Assembly (NCBI GenBank): GCA_960531495.1
Contig: CAUIJY010000071.1
Coordinates: 620,001 to 684,000 of the forward strand
Source of the DNA: Zeus faber
Taxonomy: Eukaryota > Chordata > Actinopteri > Zeiformes > Zeidae
Direction: 5' to 3'
Length of the DNA: 64,000 nucleotides
Position 1 is the first letter of the stretch. Each line of letters opens with the position of its first letter. The position numbers were made by a program, and so were the translations under genes. Below, one piece after another: positions 38,496 to 52,800 of this stretch. The notes under the pieces were generated by a model, which did not search any database, had not been told where the DNA came from, and saw only the letters and a list, made by a program, of their open reading frames with translations.

Positions 38496-41400
38496 CTAAC
38501 ATGTATTTGTGGAGTTATGATCATTTTCATCATTGTGTGCACATGTGGGAAAAAACGCATTTTCAGCCGATTTAAACGTCGAAAAGGGGAATTGGTTAAA
38601 CGCTTCAGTCATTACTCTGTGTGACAGTGTCAGACAGTTTAAATACAATGGTGAACTAGTATATGCTGCTAAAGTGTTGTTTGTCAACCAGTTTTAGGCC
38701 CATCTAACATGTATTTGTCGAGTTATGATCATTTTCATCATTGTGTGCACATGTGGGAAAAAACGCATTTTCAGCCGATTTAAACGTCGAAAAGGGGAAT
38801 TGGTTAAACGCTTCAGTCATTACTCTGTGTGACAGTGTCAGACAGTTTAAATACAATGGTGAACTAGTATATGCTGCTAAAGCGTTGTTTGTCAAACAGT
38901 TTTAGGCCCATACAACATGTATTTGACGAGGTATGAGCATTTTCAGAACATTGGACGGTTTGCTGTCTAGCTGAATTAGAGAAACACCGAACCATTGTCT
39001 CTTCAGAGGTGAATGATTCAGAATGCTGCAGTACAGCATAGAAATTTTATTAATATGATGAACTATTATGTGCTTCCTAAGTTTTTCTCTCAGATTTCTA
39101 TGCCCATCTAACATGTATTTCTGGAGTTATGATCATTTTCAGAACTTGTGACGGTTTGCTGTCTAGCTGAATTAGAGAAACACCGAACCATTGTCTCTTC
39201 AGAGGTGAATGATTCAGAATGCTGCAGTACAGCATAGAAATTTAATTAATATGATGAACTATTATGTGCTTCTTAAGTGTTTCTCACAGATTTCTAGGCC
39301 CATCTAACATGTATTTGTGGAGTTATGATCATTTTCATCATTGTGTGCACATGTGGGAAAAAACGCATTTTCAGCCGATTTAAACGTCGAAAAGGGGAAT
39401 TGGTTAAACGCTTCAGTCATTACTCTGTGTGACAGTGTCAGACAGTTTAAATACAATGGTGAACTAGAATATGCTGCTAAAGTGTTGTTTGTCAAACAGT
39501 TTTAGGCCCATGTAAAATGTATTTGTCGAGTTATGATCATTTTCATCATTGTGTGCACATGTGGGAAAAAACGCATTTTCAGCCGATTTAAACGTCGAAA
39601 AGGGGAATTGGTTAAACGCTTCAGTCATAACTCTGTGTGACAGTGTCAGACAGTTTAAATACAATGGTGAACTAGTATATGCTGCTAAAGTGTTGTTTGT
39701 CAACAAGTTTTAGGCCCATCTAACATGTATTTGTCGAGTTATGATCATTTTCATCATTATGTGTACATGTGGGAAAAAACGCATTTTCAGCCGATTTAAA
39801 CGTCGAAAAGGGGAATTGCTTGAACGCTTCAGTCAGTACTCTGTGTGACAGTGTCAGACAGTTTAAATACAATGGTGAACTAGTATATGCTGCTGAAGCG
39901 TTGTTTGTCAAACAGTTTTAGGCCCATACAACATGTATTTGTCGAGGTATGAGCATTTTCAGAACATTGGACGGTTTGCTGTCTAGCTGAATTAGAGAAA
40001 CACCGAACCATTGTCTATTCAGAGGTGAATGATTCAGAATGCTGTAGTAGAGCATAGAAATTTAATTAATATGATGAACTATTATGTGCTTCTTAAGTGT
40101 TTCTCACAGATTTCTAGGCCCATCTAACATGTATTTGTGGAGTTATGATCATTCTCATCATTGTGTGCACATGTGGGAAAAAACGCATTTTCAGCCGATT
40201 TAAATGTCGAAAAGGGGAATTGCTTGAACGCTTCAGTCATTACTCTGTGTGACAGTGTCAGACAGTTTAAATACAATGGTGAACTAGTATATGCTGCTAA
40301 AGTGTTGTTTGTCAAACAGTTTTAGGCCCATGTAAAATGTATTTGTCGAGTTATGATCATTTTCATCATTGTGTGCACATGTGGGAAAAAACGCATTTTC
40401 AGCCGATTTAAACGTCGAAAAGGGGAATTGGTTAAACGCTTCAGTCATAACTCTGTGTGACAGTGTCAGACAGTTTAAATACAATGGTGAACTAGTATAT
40501 GCTGCTAAAGTGTTGTTTGTCAACAAGTTTTAGGCCCATCTAACATGTATTTGTCGAGTTATGATCATTTTCATCATTATGTGTACATGTGGGAAAAAAC
40601 GCATTTTCAGCCGATTTAAACGTCGAAAAGGGGAATTGCTTGAACGCTTCAGTCAGTACTCTGTGTGACAGTGTCAGACAGTTTAAATACAATGGTGAAC
40701 TAGTATATGCTGCTGAAGCGTTGTTTGTCAAACAGTTTTAGGCCCATACAACATGTATTTGTCGAGGTATGAGCATTTTCAGAACATTGGACGGTTTGCT
40801 GTCTAGCTGAATTAGAGAAACACCGAACCATTGTCTCTTCAGAGGTGAATGATTCAGAATGCTGCAGTACAGCATAGAAATTTAATTAATATGATGAACT
40901 ATTATGTGCTTCTTAAGTGTTTCTCACAGATTTCTAGGCCCATCTAACATGTATTTGTGGAGTTATGATCATTTTCATCATTGTGTGCACATGTGGGAAA
41001 AAACGCATTTTCAGCCGATTTAAACGTCGAAAAGGGGAATTGGTTAAACGCTTCAGTCATTACTCTGTGTGACAGTGTCAGACAGTTTAAATACAATGGT
41101 GAACTAGTATATGCTGCTAAAGTGTTGTTTGTCAAACAGTTTTAGGCCCATGTAAAATGTATTTGTCGAGTTATGATCATTTTCATCATTGTGTGCACAT
41201 GTGGGAAAAAACGCATTTTCAGCCGATTTAAACGTCGAAAAGGGGAATTGGTTAAACGCTTCAGTCATAACTCTGTGTGACAGTGTCAGACAGTTTAAAT
41301 ACAATGGTGAACTAGTATATGCTGCTAAAGCGTTGTTTGTCAAACAGTTTTAGGCCCAAACAACATGTATTTGTCGAGGTATGAGCATTTTCAGAACATT

Positions 41401-41751
41401 GGACGGTTTGCTGTCTAGCTGAATTAGAGAAACACCGAACCATTGTCTCTTCAGAGGTGAATGATTCAGAATGCTGCAGTACAGCATTGAAATTTAATTA
41501 ATGTGATGAACTATTATGTGCTTCCTAAGTTTTTCTCTCAGATTTCTATGCCCATCTAACATGTATTTCTGGAGTTATGATCATTTTCAGAACTTGTGAC
41601 GGTTTGCTGTCTAACTGAATTAGAGAAACACCGAACCATTGTCTCTTCAGAGGTGAATGATTCAGAATGCTGCAGTACAGCATAGAAATTTAATTAATAT
41701 GATGAGCTATTATGTGCTTCTTAAGTGTTTCTCACAGATTTCTAGGCCCAT
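38496..41751. repeat. T-U-U'-P segment (3,256 bp), duplicate of 31568-34823
   Basis: Starts are T 38496, U 39304, U' 40124 and P 40944, each exactly 6,928 bp from the matching blocks at 31568, 32376, 33196 and 34016. The rare U' structure is shared, which supports common descent. A private T-to-A lies at 39468 (actagaat), and 32584 and 33705 are not shared. Confidence 0.9.
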
Positions 41752-43991
41752 CTAACATGTATTTGTGGAGTTATGATCATTTTCATCATTGTGTGCACAT
41801 GTGGGAAAAAACGCATTTTCAGCCGATTTAAACGTCGAAAAGGGGAATTGGTTAAACGCTTCAGTCATTACTCTGTGTGACAGTGTCAGACAGTTTAAAT
41901 ACAATGGTGAACTAGTATATGCTGCTAAAGTGTTGTTTGTCAAACAGTTTTAGGCCCATGTAAAATGTATTTGTCGAGTTATGATCATTTTCATCATTGT
42001 GTGCACATGTGGGAAAAAACGCATTTTCAGCCGATTTAAACGTCGAAAAGGGGAATTGGTTAAACGCTTCAGTCATAACTCTGTGTGACAGTGTCAGACA
42101 GTTTAAATACAATGGTGAACTAGTATATGCTGCTAAAGTGTTGTTTGTCAACAAGTTTTAGGCCCATCTAACATGTATTTGTCGAGTTATGATCATTTTC
42201 ATCATTATGTGTACATGTGGGAAAAAACGCATTTTCAGCCGATTTAAACGTCGAAAAGGGGAATTGCTTGAACGCTTCAGTCAGTACTCTGTGTGACAGT
42301 GTCAGACAGTTTAAATACAATGGTGAACTAGTATATGCTGCTGAAGCGTTGTTTGTCAAACAGTTTTAGGCCCATACAACATGTATTTGTCGAGGTATGA
42401 GCATTTTCAGAACATTGGACTGTTTGCTGTCTAGCTGAATTAGAGAAACACCGAACCATTGTCTATTCAGAGGTGAATGATTCAGAATGCTGTAGTAGAG
42501 CATAGAAATTTAATTAATATGATGAACTATTATGTGCTTCTTAAGTGTTTCTCACAGATTTCTAGGCCCATCTAACATGTATTTGTGGAGTTATGATCAT
42601 TCTCATCATTGTGTGCACATGTGGGAAAAAACGCATTTTCAGCCGATTTAAATGTCGAAAAGGGGAATTGCTTGAACGCTTCAGTCATTACTCTGTGTGA
42701 CAGTGTCAGACAGTTTAAATACAATGGTGAACTAGTATATGCTGCTAAAGTGTTGTTTGTCAACCAGTTTTAGGCCCATCTAACATGTATTTGTCGAGTT
42801 ATGATCATTTTCATCATTATGTGTACATGTGGGAAAAAACGCATTTTCAGCCGATTTAAACGTCGAAAAGGGGAATTGCTTAAACGCTTCAGTCATTTCT
42901 CTGTGTGACAGTGTCAGACAGTTTAAATACAATGGTGAACTAGTATATGCTGCTAAAGCGTTGTTTGTCAAACAGTTTTAGGCCCATACAACATGTATTT
43001 GACGAGGTATGAGCATTTTCAGAACATTGGACGGTTTGCTGTCTAGCTGAATTAGAGAAACACCGAACCATTGTCTCTTCAGAGGTGAATGATTCAGAAT
43101 GCTGCAGTACAGCATAGAAATTTAATTAATATGATGAACTATTATGTGCTTCTTAAGTGTTTCTCACAGATTTCTAGGCCCATCTAACATGTATTTGTGG
43201 AGTTATGATCATTTTCATCATTGTGTGCACATGTGGGAAAAAACGCATTTTCAGCCGATTTAAACGTCGAAAAGGGGAATTGGTTAAACGCTTCAGTCAT
43301 TACTCTGTGTGACAGTGTCAGACAGTTTAAATACAATGGTGAACTAGTATATGCTGCTAAAGTGTTGTTTGTCAAACAGTTTTAGGCCCATGTAAAATGT
43401 ATTTGTCGAGTTATGATCATTTTCATCATTGTGTGCACATGTGGGAAAAAACGCATTTTCAGCCGATTTAAACGTCGAAAAGGGGAATTGGTTAAACGCT
43501 TCAGTCATAACTCTGTGTGACAGTGTCAGACAGTTTAAATACAATGGTGAACTAGTATATGCTGCTAAAGCGTTGTTTGTCAAACAGTTTTAGGCCCAAA
43601 CAACATGTATTTGTCGAGGTATGAGCATTTTCAGAACATTGGACGGTTTGCTGTCTAGCTGAATTAGAGAAACACCGAACCATTGTCTCTTCAGAGGTGA
43701 ATGATTCAGAATGCTGCAGTACAGCATTGAAATTTAATTAATGTGATGAACTATTATGTGCTTCCTAAGTTTTTCTCTCAGATTTCTATGCCCATCTAAC
43801 ATGTATTTCTGGAGTTATGATCATTTTCAGAACTTGTGACGGTTTGCTGTCTAACTGAATTAGAGAAACACCGAACCATTGTCTCTTCAGAGGTGAATGA
43901 TTCAGAATGCTGCAGTACAGCATAGAAATTTAATTAATATGATGAACTATTATGTGCTTCTTAAGTGTTTCTCACAGATTTCTAGGCCCAT
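41752..43991. repeat. U-Q'-P segment (2,240 bp)
   Basis: Starts are U 41752 (ggactg at 42421, gagct at 41706), Q' 42572 and P 43184. The 6,928-bp duplication continues through U and Q' but ends near the second A of the last block: 36256 is S while 43184 is P, so the copies part around 36450/43380. Confidence 0.89.
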
Positions 43992-46900
43992 CTAACATGT
44001 ATTTGTGGAGTTATGATCATTTTCATCATTGTGTGCACATGTGGGAAAAAACGCATTTTCAGCCGATTTAAACGTCGAAAAGGGGAATTGGTTAAACGCT
44101 TCAGTCATTACTCTGTGTGACAGTGTCAGACAGTTTAAATACAATGGTGAACTAGTATATGCTGCTAAAGTGTTGTTTGTCAACCAGTTTTAGGCCCATC
44201 TAACATGTATTTGTCGAGTTATGATCATTTTCATCATTATTTGTACATGTGGGAAAAAACGCATTTTCAGCCGATATAAACGTCGAAAAGGGGAATTGGT
44301 TAAACGCTTCAGTCATAACTCTGTGTGACAGTGTCAGACAGTTTAAATACAATGGTGAACTAGTATATGCTGCTAAAGCGTTGTTTGTCAAACAGTTTTA
44401 GGCCCATACAACATGTATTTGACGAGGTATGAGCATTTTCAGAACATTGGACGGTTTGCTGTCTAGCTGAATTAGAGAAACACCGAACCATTGTCTCTTC
44501 AGAGGTGAATGATTCAGAATGCTGCAGTACAGCATAGAAATTTAATTAATATGATGAACTATTATGTGCTTCTTAAGTGTTTCTCACAGATTTCTAGGCC
44601 CATCTAACATGTATTTGTGGAGTTATGATCATTTTCATCATTGTGTGCACATGTGGGAAAAAACGCATTTTCAGCCGATTTAAACGTCGAAAAGGGGAAT
44701 TGGTTAAACGCTTCAGTCATTACTCTGTGTGACAGTGTCAGACAGTTTAAATACAATGGTGAACTAGTATATGCTGCTAAAGTGTTGTTTGTCAACCAGT
44801 TTTAGGCCCATCTAACATGTATTTGTCGAGTTATGATCATTTTCATCATTGTGTGCACATGTGGGAAAAAACGCATTTTCAGCCGATTTAAACGTCGAAA
44901 AGGGGAATTGGTTAAACGCTTCAGTCATAACTCTGTGTGACAGTGTCAGACAGTTTAAATACAATGGTGAACTAGTATATGCTGCTAAAGCGTTGTTTGT
45001 CAAACAGTTTTAGGCCCAAACAACATGTATTTGTCGAGGTATGAGCATTTTCAGAACATTGGACGGTTTGCTGTCTAGCTGAATTAGAGAAACACCGAAC
45101 CATTGTCTCTTCAGAGGTGAATGATTCAGAATGCTGCAGTACAGCATTGAAATTTAATTAATGTGATGAACTATTATGTGCTTCCTAAGTTTTTCTCTCA
45201 GATTTCTATGCCCATCTAACATGTATTTCTGGAGTTATGATCATTTTCAGAACTTGTGACGGTTTGCTGTCTAACTGAATTAGAGAAACACCGAACCATT
45301 GTCTCTTCAGAGGTGAATGATTCAGAATGCTGCAGTACAGCATAGAAATTTAATTAATATGATGAACTATTATGTGCTTCTTAAGTGTTTCTCACAGATT
45401 TCTAGGCCCATCTAACATGTATTTGTGGAGTTATGATCATTTTCATCATTGTGTGCACATGTGGGAAAAAACGCATTTTCAGCCGATTTAAACGTCGAAA
45501 AGGGGAATTGGTTAAACGCTTCAGTCATTACTCTGTGTGACAGTGTCAGACAGTTTAAATACAATGGTGAACTAGTATATGCTGCTAAAGTGTTGTTTGT
45601 CAACCAGTTTTAGGCCCATCTAACATGTATTTGTCGAGTTATGATCATTTTCATCATTGTGTGCACATGTGGGAAAAAACGCATTTTCAGCCGATTTAAA
45701 CGTCGAAAAGGGGAATTGGTTAAACGCTTCAGTCATTACTCTGTGTGACAGTGTCAGACAGTTTAAATACAATGGTGAACTAGTATATGCTGCTAAAGCG
45801 TTGTTTGTCAAACAGTTTTAGGCCCATACAACATGTATTTGACGAGGTATGAGCATTTTCAGAACATTGGACGGTTTGCTGTCTAGCTGAATTAGAGAAA
45901 CACCGAACCATTGTCTCTTCAGAGGTGAATGATTCAGAATGCTGCAGTACAGCATAGAAATTTTATTAATATGATGAACTATTATGTGCTTCCTAAGTTT
46001 TTCTCTCAGATTTCTATGCCCATCTAACATGTATTTCTGGAGTTATGATCATTTTCAGAACTTGTGACGGTTTGCTGTCTAGCTGAATTAGAGAAACACC
46101 GAACCATTGTCTCTTCAGAGGTGAATGATTCAGAATGCTGCAGTACAGCATAGAAATTTAATTAATATGATGAACTATTATGTGCTTCTTAAGTGTTTCT
46201 CACAGATTTCTAGGCCCATCTAACATGTATTTGTGGAGTTATGATCATTTTCATCATTGTGTGCACATGTGGGAAAAAACGCATTTTCAGCCGATTTAAA
46301 CGTCGAAAAGGGGAATTGGTTAAACGCTTCAGTCATTACTCTGTGTGACAGTGTCAGACAGTTTAAATACAATGGTGAACTAGTATATGCTGCTAAAGTG
46401 TTGTTTGTCAAACAGTTTTAGGCCCATGTAAAATGTATTTGTCGAGTTATGATCATTTTCATCATTGTGTGCACATGTGGGAAAAAACGCATTTTCAGCC
46501 GATTTAAACGTCGAAAAGGGGAATTGGTTAAACGCTTCAGTCATAACTCTGTGTGACAGTGTCAGACAGTTTAAATACAATGGTGAACTAGTATATGCTG
46601 CTAAAGTGTTGTTTGTCAACAAGTTTTAGGCCCATCTAACATGTATTTGTCGAGTTATGATCATTTTCATCATTATGTGTACATGTGGGAAAAAACGCAT
46701 TTTCAGCCGATTTAAACGTCGAAAAGGGGAATTGCTTGAACGCTTCAGTCAGTACTCTGTGTGACAGTGTCAGACAGTTTAAATACAATGGTGAACTAGT
46801 ATATGCTGCTGAAGCGTTGTTTGTCAAACAGTTTTAGGCCCATACAACATGTATTTGTCGAGGTATGAGCATTTTCAGAACATTGGACGGTTTGCTGTCT

Positions 46901-49891
46901 AGCTGAATTAGAGAAACACCGAACCATTGTCTATTCAGAGGTGAATGATTCAGAATGCTGTAGTAGAGCATAGAAATTTAATTAATATGATGAACTATTA
47001 TGTGCTTCTTAAGTGTTTCTCACAGATTTCTAGGCCCATCTAACATGTATTTGTGGAGTTATGATCATTCTCATCATTGTGTGCACATGTGGGAAAAAAC
47101 GCATTTTCAGCCGATTTAAATGTCGAAAAGGGGAATTGCTTGAACGCTTCAGTCATTACTCTGTGTGACAGTGTCAGACAGTTTAAATACAATGGTGAAC
47201 TAGTATATGCTGCTAAAGTGTTGTTTGTCAACCAGTTTTAGGCCCATCTAACATGTATTTGTCGAGTTATGATCATTTTCATCATTATGTGTACATGTGG
47301 GAAAAAACGCATTTTCAGCCGATTTAAACGTCGAAAAGGGGAATTGCTTAAACGCTTCAGTCATTTCTCTGTGTGACAGTGTCAGACAGTTTAAATACAA
47401 TGGTGAACTAGTATATGCTGCTAAAGCGTTGTTTGTCAAACAGTTTTAGGCCCATACAACATGTATTTGACGAGGTATGAGCATTTTCAGAACATTGGAC
47501 GGTTTGCTGTCTAGCTGAATTAGAGAAACACCGAACCATTGTCTCTTCAGAGGTGAATGATTCAGAATGCTGCAGTACAGCATAGAAATTTAATTAATAT
47601 GATGAACTATTATGTGCTTCTTAAGTGTTTCTCACAGATTTCTAGGCCCATCTAACATGTATTTGTGGAGTTATGATCATTTTCATCATTGTGTGCACAT
47701 GTGGGAAAAAACGCATTTTCAGCCGATTTAAACGTCGAAAAGGGGAATTGGTTAAACGCTTCAGTCATTACTCTGTGTGACAGTGTCAGACAGTTTAAAT
47801 ACAATGGTGAACTAGTATATGCTGCTAAAGTGTTGTTTGTCAAACAGTTTTAGGCCCATGTAAAATGTATTTGTCGAGTTATGATCATTTTCATCATTGT
47901 GTGCACATGTGGGAAAAAACGCATTTTCAGCCGATTTAAACGTCGAAAAGGGGAATTGGTTAAACGCTTCAGTCATAACTCTGTGTGACAGTGTCAGACA
48001 GTTTAAATACAATGGTGAACTAGTATATGCTGCTAAAGTGTTGTTTGTCAACAAGTTTTAGGCCCATCTAACATGTATTTGTCGAGTTATGATCATTTTC
48101 ATCATTATGTGTACATGTGGGAAAAAACGCATTTTCAGCCGATTTAAACGTCGAAAAGGGGAATTGCTTGAACGCTTCAGTCAGTACTCTGTGTGACAGT
48201 GTCAGACAGTTTAAATACAATGGTGAACTAGTATATGCTGCTGAAGCGTTGTTTGTCAAACAGTTTTAGGCCCATACAACATGTATTTGTCGAGGTATGA
48301 GCATTTTCAGAACATTGGACTGTTTGCTGTCTAGCTGAATTAGAGAAACACCGAACCATTGTCTATTCAGAGGTGAATGATTCAGAATGCTGTAGTAGAG
48401 CATAGAAATTTAATTAATATGATGAACTATTATGTGCTTCTTAAGTGTTTCTCACAGATTTCTAGGCCCATCTAACATGTATTTGTGGAGTTATGATCAT
48501 TCTCATCATTGTGTGCACATGTGGGAAAAAACGCATTTTCAGCCGATTTAAATGTCGAAAAGGGGAATTGCTTGAACGCTTCAGTCATTACTCTGTGTGA
48601 CAGTGTCAGACAGTTTAAATACAATGGTGAACTAGTATATGCTGCTAAAGTGTTGTTTGTCAACCAGTTTTAGGCCCATCTAACATGTATTTGTCGAGTT
48701 ATGATCATTTTCATCATTATGTGTACATGTGGGAAAAAACGCATTTTCAGCCGATTTAAACGTCGAAAAGGGGAATTGCTTAAACGCTTCAGTCATTTCT
48801 CTGTGTGACAGTGTCAGACAGTTTAAATACAATGGTGAACTAGTATATGCTGCTAAAGCGTTGTTTGTCAAACAGTTTTAGGCCCATACAACATGTATTT
48901 GACGAGGTATGAGCATTTTCAGAACATTGGACGGTTTGCTGTCTAGCTGAATTAGAGAAACACCGAACCATTGTCTCTTCAGAGGTGAATGATTCAGAAT
49001 GCTGCAGTACAGCATAGAAATTTAATTAATATGATGAACTATTATGTGCTTCTTAAGTGTTTCTCACAGATTTCTAGGCCCATCTAACATGTATTTGTGG
49101 AGTTATGATCATTTTCATCATTGTGTGCACATGTGGGAAAAAACGCATTTTCAGCCGATTTAAACGTCGAAAAGGGGAATTGGTTAAACGCTTCAGTCAT
49201 TACTCTGTGTGACAGTGTCAGACAGTTTAAATACAATGGTGAACTAGTATATGCTGCTAAAGTGTTGTTTGTCAAACAGTTTTAGGCCCATGTAAAATGT
49301 ATTTGTCGAGTTATGATCATTTTCATCATTGTGTGCACATGTGGGAAAAAACGCATTTTCAGCCGATTTAAACGTCGAAAAGGGGAATTGGTTAAACGCT
49401 TCAGTCATAACTCTGTGTGACAGTGTCAGACAGTTTAAATACAATGGTGAACTAGTATATGCTGCTAAAGCGTTGTTTGTCAAACAGTTTTAGGCCCAAA
49501 CAACATGTATTTGTCGAGGTATGAGCATTTTCAGAACATTGGACGGTTTGCTGTCTAGCTGAATTAGAGAAACACCGAACCATTGTCTCTTCAGAGGTGA
49601 ATGATTCAGAATGCTGCAGTACAGCATTGAAATTTAATTAATGTGATGAACTATTATGTGCTTCCTAAGTTTTTCTCTCAGATTTCTATGCCCATCTAAC
49701 ATGTATTTCTGGAGTTATGATCATTTTCAGAACTTGTGACGGTTTGCTGTCTAACTGAATTAGAGAAACACCGAACCATTGTCTCTTCAGAGGTGAATGA
49801 TTCAGAATGCTGCAGTACAGCATAGAAATTTAATTAATATGATGAACTATTATGTGCTTCTTAAGTGTTTCTCACAGATTTCTAGGCCCAT
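43992..49891. repeat. 22-mer HOR with inserted U-Q' (5,900 bp)
   Basis: Order is R 43992, S 44604, T 45412, U 46220, Q' 47040, then an extra U 47652 and Q' 48472, then P 49084. Without the 1,432-bp U-Q' it equals the canonical 4,468-bp unit. The extra U has the ggactg allele (48321) but lacks the linked gagct (A at 47606). Confidence 0.91.
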
Positions 49892-52800
49892 CTAACATGT
49901 ATTTGTGGAGTTATGATCATTTTCATCATTGTGTGCACATGTGGGAAAAAACGCATTTTCAGCCGATTTAAACGTCGAAAAGGGGAATTGGTTAAACGCT
50001 TCAGTCATTACTCTGTGTGACAGTGTCAGACAGTTTAAATACAATGGTGAACTAGTATATGCTGCTAAAGTGTTGTTTGTCAACCAGTTTTAGGCCCATC
50101 TAACATGTATTTGTCGAGTTATGATCATTTTCATCATTATTTGTACATGTGGGAAAAAACGCATTTTCAGCCGATATAAACGTCGAAAAGGGGAATTGGT
50201 TAAACGCTTCAGTCATAACTCTGTGTGACAGTGTCAGACAGTTTAAATACAATGGTGAACTAGTATATGCTGCTAAAGCGTTGTTTGTCAAACAGTTTTA
50301 GGCCCATACAACATGTATTTGACGAGGTATGAGCATTTTCAGAACATTGGACGGTTTGCTGTCTAGCTGAATTAGAGAAACACCGAACCATTGTCTCTTC
50401 AGAGGTGAATGATTCAGAATGCTGCAGTACAGCATAGAAATTTAATTAATATGATGAACTATTATGTGCTTCTTAAGTGTTTCTCACAGATTTCTAGGCC
50501 CATCTAACATGTATTTGTGGAGTTATGATCATTTTCATCATTGTGTGCACATGTGGGAAAAAACGCATTTTCAGCCGATTTAAACGTCGAAAAGGGGAAT
50601 TGGTTAAACGCTTCAGTCATTACTCTGTGTGACAGTGTCAGACAGTTTAAATACAATGGTGAACTAGTATATGCTGCTAAAGTGTTGTTTGTCAACCAGT
50701 TTTAGGCCCATCTAACATGTATTTGTCGAGTTATGATCATTTTCATCATTGTGTGCACATGTGGGAAAAAACGCATTTTCAGCCGATTTAAACGTCGAAA
50801 AGGGGAATTGGTTAAACGCTTCAGTCATAACTCTGTGTGACAGTGTCAGACAGTTTAAATACAATGGTGAACTAGTATATGCTGCTAAAGCGTTGTTTGT
50901 CAAACAGTTTTAGGCCCAAACAACATGTATTTGTCGAGGTATGAGCATTTTCAGAACATTGGACGGTTTGCTGTCTAGCTGAATTAGAGAAACACCGAAC
51001 CATTGTCTCTTCAGAGGTGAATGATTCAGAATGCTGCAGTACAGCATTGAAATTTAATTAATGTGATGAACTATTATGTGCTTCCTAAGTTTTTCTCTCA
51101 GATTTCTATGCCCATCTAACATGTATTTCTGGAGTTATGATCATTTTCAGAACTTGTGACGGTTTGCTGTCTAACTGAATTAGAGAAACACCGAACCATT
51201 GTCTCTTCAGAGGTGAATGATTCAGAATGCTGCAGTACAGCATAGAAATTTAATTAATATGATGAACTATTATGTGCTTCTTAAGTGTTTCTCACAGATT
51301 TCTAGGCCCATCTAACATGTATTTGTGGAGTTATGATCATTTTCATCATTGTGTGCACATGTGGGAAAAAACGCATTTTCAGCCGATTTAAACGTCGAAA
51401 AGGGGAATTGGTTAAACGCTTCAGTCATTACTCTGTGTGACAGTGTCAGACAGTTTAAATACAATGGTGAACTAGTATATGCTGCTAAAGTGTTGTTTGT
51501 CAACCAGTTTTAGGCCCATCTAACATGTATTTGTCGAGTTATGATCATTTTCATCATTGTGTGCACATGTGGGAAAAAACGCATTTTCAGCCGATTTAAA
51601 CGTCGAAAAGGGGAATTGGTTAAACGCTTCAGTCATTACTCTGTGTGACAGTGTCAGACAGTTTAAATACAATGGTGAACTAGTATATGCTGCTAAAGCG
51701 TTGTTTGTCAAACAGTTTTAGGCCCATACAACATGTATTTGACGAGGTATGAGCATTTTCAGAACATTGGACGGTTTGCTGTCTAGCTGAATTAGAGAAA
51801 CACCGAACCATTGTCTCTTCAGAGGTGAATGATTCAGAATGCTGCAGTACAGCATAGAAATTTTATTAATATGATGAACTATTATGTGCTTCCTAAGTTT
51901 TTCTCTCAGATTTCTATGCCCATCTAACATGTATTTCTGGAGTTATGATCATTTTCAGAACTTGTGACGGTTTGCTGTCTAGCTGAATTAGAGAAACACC
52001 GAACCATTGTCTCTTCAGAGGTGAATGATTCAGAATGCTGCAGTACAGCATAGAAATTTAATTAATATGATGAACTATTATGTGCTTCTTAAGTGTTTCT
52101 CACAGATTTCTAGGCCCATCTAACATGTATTTGTGGAGTTATGATCATTTTCATCATTGTGTGCACATGTGGGAAAAAACGCATTTTCAGCCGATTTAAA
52201 CGTCGAAAAGGGGAATTGGTTAAACGCTTCAGTCATTACTCTGTGTGACAGTGTCAGACAGTTTAAATACAATGGTGAACTAGTATATGCTGCTAAAGTG
52301 TTGTTTGTCAAACAGTTTTAGGCCCATGTAAAATGTATTTGTCGAGTTATGATCATTTTCATCATTGTGTGCACATGTGGGAAAAAACGCATTTTCAGCC
52401 GATTTAAACGTCGAAAAGGGGAATTGGTTAAACGCTTCAGTCATAACTCTGTGTGACAGTGTCAGACAGTTTAAATACAATGGTGAACTAGTATATGCTG
52501 CTAAAGTGTTGTTTGTCAACAAGTTTTAGGCCCATCTAACATGTATTTGTCGAGTTATGATCATTTTCATCATTATGTGTACATGTGGGAAAAAACGCAT
52601 TTTCAGCCGATTTAAACGTCGAAAAGGGGAATTGCTTGAACGCTTCAGTCAGTACTCTGTGTGACAGTGTCAGACAGTTTAAATACAATGGTGAACTAGT
52701 ATATGCTGCTGAAGCGTTGTTTGTCAAACAGTTTTAGGCCCATACAACATGTATTTGTCGAGGTATGAGCATTTTCAGAACATTGGACGGTTTGCTGTCT

